Assembly (NCBI GenBank): GCA_964587755.1
Contig: CAZPMC010000040.1
Span: 1-20,479, forward strand
Length of the DNA: 20,479 bases
Reading direction: 5' to 3'
Source: CAZPMC01 sp964587755
GTDB taxonomy: Bacteria > Bacillota > Clostridia > Acetivibrionales > DTU013
Within the stretch, counting starts at the first letter, position 1, and every line of letters starts with the position of its first letter. Below, one piece after another: positions 14,316 to 20,479 of this stretch. Position numbers and translations under genes: made by a program. The notes under the pieces are model-generated. The model was given only the letters and a program-made list of their open reading frames with translations, ran no database searches and was not told the DNA's origin.

Positions 14316-14341
14316 AGGTGAGAAGAGCTCTCTTCTCACCT
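14316..14341. terminator. Perfect 12-bp inverted repeat, possible terminator
   Basis: AGGTGAGAAGAG (14316-14327), CT, CTCTTCTCACCT (14330-14341), starting seven bases after the stop of the 13635 gene. The run that follows (CCTACATATTATT) is not a clean U-tract, so it may terminate partly or protect the upstream mRNA 3' end. Confidence 0.55.
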
Positions 14342-14376
14342 CCTACATATTATTAATAAAGAGAAGGGGAAGTAAT

Positions 14377-14976
14377 ATGACATTGTTGGATTTATTATTG
14401 ATTTCATTTTCCACTTACTTTACATATTCTATTTTAACTGCATATTCGATACCCGGCATAGTGAAAAGACCGTTTCTGACAATATGCATAATAAGCGGCA
14501 TCAATGTATTGCTTATAAACAGCGTCAAAGATTTGTACCTCATATATTTCGCACTTGCTGCAGCAGGTATTGCGTATTTTTTCAATGCCATAAAGCTTGA
14601 AAAAATATTGCCTGTTGCTGAAAATGCAAAAGAGATTCTAATCCCCCAGGATGAGACATTCAAAAACGTCGAGCAAAAGCAGGAGGTAAGCCATGATGAA
14701 AGTTTGCAGCAAGCCCAATTAAACATTAAAGCCCCTCAGAACAAACCGGAATACAGGGCGGCCAGCAATCCGGCAAGAACCACCAGACCCAGGCAGAAGC
14801 CTGCAAAAAGCATGCCTCCTCAGCCAAAAAGTCAACGCCCAATAGCTACAAAAGTAACTACCGTAGCCTCTCCAATAACTCTCAATGATTTTTATAAGGA
14901 AGCTGCCGAAAACAAAATGCTTCTGAGTGATGCGCTGGTTAAGAAACTGACCAACAGAAGCGGCAACAAGTTCTAA
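14377..14976 (+). CDS. Hypothetical membrane protein with charged cytosolic tail
   Basis: The 199-residue protein has about three hydrophobic segments in the first 75 residues (LLDLLLISFSTYFTYSIL; FLTICIISGINVLLI; LYLIYFALAAAGIAYFF). A long polar Gln/Lys/Pro-rich tail follows (about 80-170), ending in a small helical unit LNDFYKEAAENKMLLSDALV. ATG at 14377 is chosen because GAAGGGGAAG precedes it; a longer frame from 14257 runs through the end of the upstream gene. It is not recognised. It follows the cysteine-containing protein by 67 bases on the same strand across an inverted repeat, so partial co-expression is possible. Confidence 0.65.
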   Translation: MTLLDLLLISFSTYFTYSILTAYSIPGIVKRPFLTICIISGINVLLINSVKDLYLIYFALAAAGIAYFFNAIKLEKILPVAENAKEILIPQDETFKNVEQKQEVSHDESLQQAQLNIKAPQNKPEYRAASNPARTTRPRQKPAKSMPPQPKSQRPIATKVTTVASPITLNDFYKEAAENKMLLSDALVKKLTNRSGNKF

Positions 14977-15242
14977 GGCGCATGGGTGTTTACCATATCT
15001 TAGCATAAAACCCTTTTGCTTTCTGTACGCATTTCAGCGTATATTTTTATGTATATTTCCTCGTATTGAGTTTGACAGTCTATATATGTTATTCTGATTT
15101 TGAAGCATTCACCTTGTGTAAGCATGAATTCTATGCAGTTGCAACCTGCGGTTGCGCAATTTCAAAGCCCCGTTGATAGCATGCAACTGCTGAAGCTGCT
15201 ATGCTTTACTTGTAAAAAAGTTGAAAACAGGGGGAATTAAAC
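14977..15242 (+). other. Leader region with competing hairpins before the XRE gene
   Basis: No gene is seen. A weak promoter may lie at 15066-15095 (TTGAGT, 18 bases, TATTCT). Three overlapping hairpins follow: GCAGTTGCA 15135-15143 with TGCAACTGC 15182-15190; GCAACC 15141-15146 with GGTTGC 15150-15155; ATAGCA 15176-15181 with TGCTAT 15197-15202. The first competes with both others, a layout like an attenuator, but no known riboswitch class was recognised. Confidence 0.35.
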
Positions 15243-16211
15243 ATGATTTTAGCTGACAAGATTTTATACTTGCGAAAAAGCAACGGATGGTCCCAGGAAG
15301 AGCTTGCAGAGAAAATGAACGTCTCAAGACAGTCCATATCCAAATGGGAAAGCGCCCAGGCCATACCCGATATTAATAAGATACTGGAGCTGGCAAAGAT
15401 TTTTGGGGTTACAACAGACTACCTATTAAAGGATGAAATGGAGACAATCGATTATTCGGATACTGATGAAACAGAAGGTATAACGAGGGTAACCCTTTCG
15501 GAGATGAACGAATTTCTGCAAAACAGCGCTATATTTGGAAGACGGGTTGCATGGGGTGTTGTACTGTGTATACTGTCGCCGGTGCTGCTTATTATATTGT
15601 CTGCACTGTCCGAAGCAGGCTACTGGCTTTCAGGAGCAGCCGTATCTGGTATAGGAGTTGTAACACTGTTGTCAATGGTTGCAGGAGCTGTCGCTATATT
15701 TATTATCAGCGATGCAAACATGAAGAGGTTTGAGTATTTGAAAAAGGGCGATTTCGAGCTTGATTACGGGTTATCCGGCATCATAAAGGAGCGGAGGGCA
15801 GCATATGAGAAAACCTTTGTGGCGAGTGTGGCTATGGGTGTGGTTCTTTGCATTTTAAGCCCGGTTCCTTTAATTGTCGCAGGTGGATTAAGTTCATCCA
15901 CTCTGACACTGTGCTTCTTTGTCGCTCTGCTTCTGGCTTTTATTGCGGCTGCTGTTTATCTGTTTATCACTTCCGGCGCCATAAAGGGCAGCTTCGACCA
16001 ATTGCTCAGAGAAGGCGCCTATGAGCCAAGTGAGCAGGAGAAAGAAAAGAAAGTCTCCAGATTTGCAGGCGTCTATTGGCCGGTAGTTATTGCCGTTTAT
16101 CTTGCCTGGAGCTTCATCTCAGGCAAATGGGGCATTACATGGGTAGTCTGGCCTATAGCAGGGGTGCTCTTTGGAGGAATTTCCTCTGTGGTGAGTTCAT
16201 TGGAAAAATAG
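15243..16211 (+). CDS. XRE-family regulator with membrane domain
   Basis: The 322-residue protein begins with a Cro/C1-type helix-turn-helix (residues about 5-60; WSQEELAEKMNVSRQSISKW and PDINKILELAKIFGVTTDYL). An acidic linker and a membrane domain with six or more hydrophobic segments follow. The first membrane block is repeated: VAWGVVLCILSPVLLII near residue 101 and VAMGVVLCILSPVPLIV near 195, each followed by two further segments, so the domain arose by internal duplication. The C-terminal pair (YWPVVIAVYLAWSFISG) resembles similar regulators in Firmicutes. Such proteins probably sense membrane or envelope state. The start has GGGGG nine bases upstream. It is convergent with the acetyltransferase gene, with four bases between the stops. 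Confidence 0.87.
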   Translation: MILADKILYLRKSNGWSQEELAEKMNVSRQSISKWESAQAIPDINKILELAKIFGVTTDYLLKDEMETIDYSDTDETEGITRVTLSEMNEFLQNSAIFGRRVAWGVVLCILSPVLLIILSALSEAGYWLSGAAVSGIGVVTLLSMVAGAVAIFIISDANMKRFEYLKKGDFELDYGLSGIIKERRAAYEKTFVASVAMGVVLCILSPVPLIVAGGLSSSTLTLCFFVALLLAFIAAAVYLFITSGAIKGSFDQLLREGAYEPSEQEKEKKVSRFAGVYWPVVIAVYLAWSFISGKWGITWVVWPIAGVLFGGISSVVSSLEK

Positions 16212-16215
16212 AATA

Positions 16216-17082
16216 TTACATTAAGACCCTGTTTGTAAAAGGCTTGGAAAGAGTGGTACCATCCAGGCTTACAGCCATTGCAAAGGGCTTTGTGTTTAGC
16301 TTCGCCTCCTCAACGCTAAAGCAGAGAGGCTGGTGAAATGTGATTGATGTAAAAGAGTACTTTCCCAAAAGTGAAGCATAGAATGACGGCACTACGTCTG
16401 AGGTCACATTAGACTCGTAGATGATAAGCTTATCATCCGCGGGCTGTAAAAGGACGTAGCCGTCATTTTCTTCTTTCATTCCGAAGGTAAGCCCTTCTCC
16501 ACCTGTACTCTCCAGTGTCTCTATGTAAAACCTGTTCTGTTCCTCTGTGAGTATGATGCAGCCCGGTGAGTAAAAGGGACCTTTTATGTACGCCTTCCAA
16601 ATCTCACCGGAATCGGCTCTTTTAAGCTTCAGGGGCTTATGCCCCTCTGCTTTCGCCCTTATCTGCCCAATTGTTTTAGTCACCGTGACCCGGTCAAAGC
16701 ACTTATCAAAGCCAAACCGTCTGTAGTAGTCAAAGAGGGAAATCTCAGACGGAATCAGCACAGACAGGGAATAACCTCTCTCCCGGCTTATCTCCAGTGA
16801 TCTTTCAATCAGCTTTGACATTATTCCTTTGCCCCTGTAAGAAGGCTCAGTTGAGAGGGCATAAAGATAGGAAACAGGTTTTTCCCCTTCCTCTGTCAGC
16901 GCCGCATAAGGTACCATGTAAAGCGCTGAGACGGCGCGGCTGCCTTCGGTAAACACCAGTGTGTTTTCCGGTCTGTAGAAAGTTTTAAAAAACGCATCCA
17001 AATATTCTTCGCTGTCACCAAATACTTTATGCCACAACGCCTTAAGCTGTGGGATATACTCTGGCTTTCCATATGAAATCAT
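16216..17082 (-). CDS. GNAT-family N-acetyltransferase
   Basis: The 288-residue protein has an N-terminal GNAT domain (about 1-130) with the acetyl-CoA loop STEPSYRGKGIMSKLI (R83-G-K-G86) and FDYYRRFGF near residue 117. A second domain of about 150 residues follows, as in Eis-like and other two-domain GNAT proteins. The acceptor is unknown. It is convergent with the XRE gene and lies downstream of the DUF2156 gene, another acyltransferase-fold protein. ATG at 17082 begins MISYGKPEYI, a normal GNAT N-terminus; no strong ribosome-binding site was seen beyond a GAGGAAAG stretch. Confidence 0.85.
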   Translation of the reverse strand: MISYGKPEYIPQLKALWHKVFGDSEEYLDAFFKTFYRPENTLVFTEGSRAVSALYMVPYAALTEEGEKPVSYLYALSTEPSYRGKGIMSKLIERSLEISRERGYSLSVLIPSEISLFDYYRRFGFDKCFDRVTVTKTIGQIRAKAEGHKPLKLKRADSGEIWKAYIKGPFYSPGCIILTEEQNRFYIETLESTGGEGLTFGMKEENDGYVLLQPADDKLIIYESNVTSDVVPSFYASLLGKYSFTSITFHQPLCFSVEEAKLNTKPFAMAVSLDGTTLSKPFTNRVLM

Positions 17083-17150
17083 TAGCTTTCCTCACTTAAT
17101 ATCTCTCACTAAAACCTCTTTTTACGGGTCAAGGCACCCCTCTGCTCTCT

Positions 17151-18041
17151 CTATTTTAGAGTCAGGACACCCTTTTGAACCATAAATTCAGGATAATAGG
17201 ACTCTTTTGCTTTTCTTAAGCCCTTTACACCCATGTCCTCCTCACGGTTTACATATGTGTAGCCTGAAAGCTCATGGGTAACAAACTCCTTGTTGATCAT
17301 CGGATATGCGCCCGCAACATCTGAAAATGCCTTTTCAAAATGAACGATAAACATATCATCATCGGATTTCTCACCCATTGTCATAGCTACGACACGATCG
17401 TCAGTTCTTAGAAGTCCTCCGGTCATATTCAGCTCTTTTCTGTTCTTCAGACCCCTTATAAGAACACACACCTCATCATGCATTTGCTTTTCATCGCGGC
17501 ATTTGTTTTTTATACACCATTGCTTAACCATTTCTATGCATTCATCCGTATTCTCATCGGTAATAGTTTCATAAGCCCAGTTGTCATTGGTTTTTAAAAA
17601 TTTATTAATGTGGTTTCTCTTGCCGTTATATTTTTTACCAACAAGCTCTCTTAAGTCTGAAGCTTTATACACATAATCCGCATAATCTCTGTTGTAAGTG
17701 ATTTGGAATTTCCCTGGGAATATTTCCTCAACCCTCTCAAACATTTCAGGTTCAACAACATTCATAATAAAGTCAATCTTTTGTTTCTTGCAGTAATCTA
17801 ATATCCACTCAAATGCTTTTTTTAAATCCCCTCCACCCATTGGGAAAGCGAAATTGTATTCATTATTCTTCATAAATCTTATGATAAGCATATCTTCTGC
17901 CACAGTATATTCGGTATTGTAGACCTCCGACCATAGAACAAGATTTCCCACGCTGTAATCACAAGCTCTGTGTTTTGACATTGCTAAATATTTTGCTAAA
18001 AGCTCTCTGTCTTCTATTGTTATTCTCCTAAACTGCTCCAT
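17151..18041 (-). CDS. DUF2156 (phosphatidylglycerol lysyltransferase-like) protein
   Basis: The 296-residue cytosolic protein matches the soluble two-GNAT-fold DUF2156 family, related to the catalytic domain of MprF. Motifs include HRACDYSVGNLVLWS near residue 24, LVGKKYNGKRNHINKF near 133 and a C-terminal YVNREEDMGVKGLRKAKESY. Family members are thought to transfer aminoacyl or acyl groups; the acceptor is unknown here, and there is no MprF-type membrane domain. It is followed after 68 bases by the GNAT gene on the same strand, probably as one unit. Both lie downstream of the Gfo/Idh gene. Confidence 0.85.
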   Translation of the reverse strand: MEQFRRITIEDRELLAKYLAMSKHRACDYSVGNLVLWSEVYNTEYTVAEDMLIIRFMKNNEYNFAFPMGGGDLKKAFEWILDYCKKQKIDFIMNVVEPEMFERVEEIFPGKFQITYNRDYADYVYKASDLRELVGKKYNGKRNHINKFLKTNDNWAYETITDENTDECIEMVKQWCIKNKCRDEKQMHDEVCVLIRGLKNRKELNMTGGLLRTDDRVVAMTMGEKSDDDMFIVHFEKAFSDVAGAYPMINKEFVTHELSGYTYVNREEDMGVKGLRKAKESYYPEFMVQKGVLTLK

Positions 18042-18082
18042 TTTCTACTCCTCAACTAGCTATTTATAGTTATTCTGTCATT

Positions 18083-19213
18083 TTAAAAAACAGGAACCTC
18101 TACAGGCGCCCCGTTATTCATTGCCGATTCATGAGCACATATGCCTGCAGCCGTAATGTTTCCTGCAAGGATTTCATCAATCCATGGTTTTCTATCCTCT
18201 ATTATAGCCTTAACAAATTCATTTACAAGGTGAGGATGGGATCCGTGATGACCTGCTCCCGCTCCTTTTTTTAGTGAATCCTGAGGATTTAGAGGATCAT
18301 AATCCTTACCGACAGTGTACTTTTGGATTTCCTCCGGCAATGTATGATAATAGTTTGGAAGCTCAATTTTCTCAACCCGGGTCACCCCTCCGCGCCTTCC
18401 TTCAACAGGAGGTGACAGAGTTGTCAGGAACGGGCTGTCATCATCCTTAAAGCCCCATTCAAAGCTTGCTTTGCTGCCATAGACAAACAAGCCCTCCTGA
18501 TAAGCTCTTGCAGTCTCAAATAGACTCCTAGTAGCCTCACCCTTTAAGCCATTCTCGAACTCAAATATTGCACACTCCACCGGGAAGGGGTTACCATAGA
18601 AGTGTGTAAGTCTCTCATCCATGGTGCCGGAACCGAAACAATTAACCCGCTTTACCCGGGACCCAGATAAAACAGTAATAGGTGCTATGGCATGAGTCCC
18701 ATAGTACATTGGAGGCAAACCCAGCCAATAATCAGGCCAGGCAGCCATATCCTGATAATGTGAACCTCTTAAAAACTGTATTTTCCCCAATCTGCCACTT
18801 TTAAGCAACTGCTTCACATAAAAAAAGTGATATGTGTAAAGGGCAGTTTCCATCATCATATATTTTTTACCGGTGCTTCTGACTGCCTGGATAATTTTCT
18901 CTATGCCATCAAGTGAAATGGCCATTGGCACCGTACAAGCACAGTGCTTGCCGGAATTGAGCACTTGGATTGTTTGCTCTTCATGTACAGGTATAGGGGT
19001 AACCAAATGCACAGCATCCAAAGTATCATCCCTTAGAATCTCATCAAAGCTTTCGTAGGTCTTGTCTATTCCGAATGCTTCCTTTACATCCTTCATCTTC
19101 TGCTTGTTACTGTCGAATATTCCAACTGAGGCAACATCAGGATGGTCCTTGTATATTTCAACAAATGCACCACCGAAGCTCAAACCAACTAATGCTATAT
19201 TTATCTTTTTCAT
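18083..19213 (-). CDS. Gfo/Idh/MocA-family oxidoreductase-like protein
   Basis: The 376-residue protein has an N-terminal Rossmann fold (INIALVGLSFGGAFVEIY) and the C-terminal alpha/beta domain of the Gfo/Idh/MocA family (GSHYQDMAAWPDYWLG, MYYGTHAIAPI). These enzymes oxidise or isomerise sugars and inositols with NAD(P). The usual (E)KP motif, whose lysine helps cofactor binding and catalysis, reads TVP here (residues 94-96, in HCACTVPMA). The histidine in GTHA is kept. It may use another mechanism or act on an unusual substrate. ATG at 19213 is chosen because AAGGA lies eight bases upstream; the ATG at 19222 lies on top of that site. A hairpin upstream separates it from the rubredoxin-like gene. 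Confidence 0.88.
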   Translation of the reverse strand: MKKINIALVGLSFGGAFVEIYKDHPDVASVGIFDSNKQKMKDVKEAFGIDKTYESFDEILRDDTLDAVHLVTPIPVHEEQTIQVLNSGKHCACTVPMAISLDGIEKIIQAVRSTGKKYMMMETALYTYHFFYVKQLLKSGRLGKIQFLRGSHYQDMAAWPDYWLGLPPMYYGTHAIAPITVLSGSRVKRVNCFGSGTMDERLTHFYGNPFPVECAIFEFENGLKGEATRSLFETARAYQEGLFVYGSKASFEWGFKDDDSPFLTTLSPPVEGRRGGVTRVEKIELPNYYHTLPEEIQKYTVGKDYDPLNPQDSLKKGAGAGHHGSHPHLVNEFVKAIIEDRKPWIDEILAGNITAAGICAHESAMNNGAPVEVPVF

Positions 19214-19231
19214 AAATCTCATCCTTCATGC

Positions 19232-19261
19232 GAAAAGCTACGGGTACACCCGAAGCTTTTC
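19232..19261 (-). terminator. Probable intrinsic terminator after the rubredoxin-like gene
   Basis: GAAAAGCT (19232-19239), A, CGGG, loop TACA, CCCG, A, AGCTTTTC (19254-19261): a stem of 8 + 4 bp with one A-A mismatch. On the minus strand it ends in GCTTTTC. It lies 39 bases after the stop at 19300. Confidence 0.7.
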
Positions 19262-19299
19262 AAATATACTTTTATGTTGTGGCAACTCAATTTTAGATT

Positions 19300-19635
19300 T
19301 TACCACTTTCCTCTTTTCATGTGTCCTTCAATTTCTGCTTTAGACCTTTGTTTTATTACCCTTGTCTCAGCAATGGCATCTTTAAACAAAGCAACACACG
19401 GTGGGTCAAGGTTAATTTCAATGCCTTCTTTTGCCAGCTCTTGAATCTTAGCCGCCAGTGTAATTATCTCCATATGTATGTCATTTGTTCTGTCAGACAT
19501 GTAAATCTTTTCAGCTTCCTCGTTACTAAGCTCAGAAAATTTCTCCTTGGGGGCTCTGCATTTCGGGCAAGCATCAGGTGCTTCGCTCCCCTCATGTAAA
19601 TAACCGCAAACACCGCATCTCCACAATTTCTTCAT
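19300..19635 (-). CDS. Rubredoxin-like domain protein
   Basis: The 111-residue protein starts with a rubredoxin-like iron-binding domain: WRCGVCGYLHEG (C7, C10) and APDACPKCRAPKEKF (C23, C26), the type found at the end of rubrerythrins. A helical domain follows (about 40-111; IHMEIITLAAKIQELAKEGI, and AIAETRVIKQRSKAEIEGHM). The rubrerythrin di-iron ferritin-like domain is absent. It probably carries single electrons or helps peroxide defence in an anaerobe. ATG at 19635 is chosen: AAGGA lies ten bases upstream and the rubredoxin fold starts at once; longer readings add an unrelated basic stretch. Confidence 0.82.
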   Translation of the reverse strand: MKKLWRCGVCGYLHEGSEAPDACPKCRAPKEKFSELSNEEAEKIYMSDRTNDIHMEIITLAAKIQELAKEGIEINLDPPCVALFKDAIAETRVIKQRSKAEIEGHMKRGKW

Positions 19636-19714
19636 TGTTCTACCATCCTTCCTGCTGTTTTTATATGCTTTAGTATTATTACCCATCACAATTATAAACT
19701 AACACTCTTTTTCA

Positions 19715-20479
19715 CTATTCTATCGTCACCTTTGAATTAAGAGGCATTACCTGTATCCAGGTCTGACCTCTGTTTAGAGTTATTTCTTTTCCCGCTTCAT
19801 CGGTATATTTGGTCTGGGAACTCCTTGATTCCTTCGACCATTTTATCTTTATTGCCGTCCCGCAGGATATAAACCATCCGTCGCCGCTTCCTGTTGTCAC
19901 CATATCCTGTCTGCCTTCCTTATCTCCAGGAATGGTAAAGTTTTTTGTAAATCTGATAATAATATTTTTCACTTCAATCTGCTTTTCGCTGACTCTCTCC
20001 ATATGGGGCTTCCCCTGCCTTAAGCGCTTATATGTCCGTGTTTGTTCGTCATACTCATATCCAGAATTTGCGTAGGTTGAATACTTAAGCTCTATCCTTG
20101 TGGCGGGTATGCCCCCTTCTAAAGCAACATCTTTGGCATTATAGCTAAAGGGATATTTCACTTTGGATTGCATCCTGTAGCCTTTTTTTGATGAATACTC
20201 CAAAAGCTTTTCCATTGAGCTGTAAGAATCCTGCCAATTGTTCTTGTCCTTTGTCAGGTCCCATATCACCTCATTACTGACAACCAGCCCGTTTACATTG
20301 GCTATTTTAAACTTACTTATGTCAGATTGTGCCATCGGACTCCACCCCACATGAGTGTAAATGGCATCATGCTCCATGGCGAAATCCAGGAAATAATGTC
20401 TTGAGCTTCTGACAGGCCCTATCAGCTTAACATCAGCTTCCCAAAACACGGGCATATATCTTGTTATTCCTGCCTCAAC
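19715..20479 (-). CDS. DUF3048 (YerB-like) protein, N-terminus outside the window
   Basis: The frame is open to the window edge; eight codons (VEAGITRY) precede the first internal ATG at 20453-20455, and VE.GITR continues the family pattern, so the true start is beyond 20479. The visible 254 residues match DUF3048/YerB: IGPVRSSRHYFLDFAMEHDAIYTHVG, then a middle domain and the C-terminal RFTKNFTIPGDKEGRQDM..GSGDGWFISCG block. In full-length members a lipoprotein signal precedes this, so it is probably an envelope lipoprotein. The function is not established. It lies 79 bases upstream of the rubredoxin-like start. Confidence 0.87.
   Translation of the reverse strand, partial: VEAGITRYMPVFWEADVKLIGPVRSSRHYFLDFAMEHDAIYTHVGWSPMAQSDISKFKIANVNGLVVSNEVIWDLTKDKNNWQDSYSSMEKLLEYSSKKGYRMQSKVKYPFSYNAKDVALEGGIPATRIELKYSTYANSGYEYDEQTRTYKRLRQGKPHMERVSEKQIEVKNIIIRFTKNFTIPGDKEGRQDMVTTGSGDGWFISCGTAIKIKWSKESRSSQTKYTDEAGKEITLNRGQTWIQVMPLNSKVTIE

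Noticed and set aside
1..20479. CRISPR array, prophage or complete insertion sequence
   Set aside because: No regularly spaced repeats, no phage structural genes and no intact transposase with terminal repeats were seen.

Overview
This looks like a chromosomal stretch from a low-GC, anaerobic, spore-forming Firmicute of the class Clostridia. The supporting signs are clostridial ribosome-binding sites and codon use, an RNase G operon, stalk-domain and RCC1 surface proteins, a rubredoxin-like protein, a YmaF protein, and a promoter fitting mother-cell sporulation sigma factors. A relative of Ruminiclostridium, Acetivibrio or Pseudobacteroides would fit, but I cannot prove the genus.

Region 1 (1-1546) is gene debris joined end to end. 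A scrap of IS transposase on the plus strand abuts an internal piece of a formate transporter (FocA). That piece is joined out of frame to the N-terminal 57% of formate-tetrahydrofolate ligase (fhs). Upstream of fhs lies a chimeric ORF whose first part resembles a GH39 glycosidase and whose second part is the C-terminus of glutamate formimidoyltransferase (ftcD). FtcD, Fhs and FocA would together turn formiminoglutamate into ATP and exported formate, so this may be a one-carbon operon collapsed by deletions.

Region 2 (1748-7465) is mostly housekeeping: a histidine-rich YmaF protein, a bidirectional terminator, a convergent operon of radical SAM protein, DUF2344 protein and RNase G (none starting with ATG), and an MFS transporter.

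Region 3 (7718-13073, minus strand) is accessory and decaying. It holds a zinc-ribbon DUF2007 protein, hicB with a frameshifted hicA, a CPBP protease, a small unknown protein, a 3'-truncated nucleoside deaminase, the last codons of a lost lipoprotein paralogue, an RCC1/stalk protein without signal peptide, a calcium-loop lipoprotein, a double zinc-ribbon membrane protein, and two tiny membrane proteins too short for usual gene calling. One of these carries the GGADGPT signature of Na+-pumping decarboxylase beta subunits. Two near-identical promoter modules precede the tiny-protein pair and the zinc-ribbon/lipoprotein pair, which suggests co-regulation. This set is the best candidate here for an undescribed system.

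Region 4 (13264-16211) holds tRNA-Pro(CGG) with its promoter and terminator, a probable sporulation-expressed cysteine-containing protein, a membrane protein, and a membrane-anchored XRE regulator behind a structured leader. Region 5 (16216-20479, minus strand) holds a GNAT acetyltransferase, a DUF2156 protein, a Gfo/Idh/MocA-type protein lacking the usual EKP lysine, a rubredoxin-like protein, and a DUF3048 (YerB-like) protein cut by the window end.
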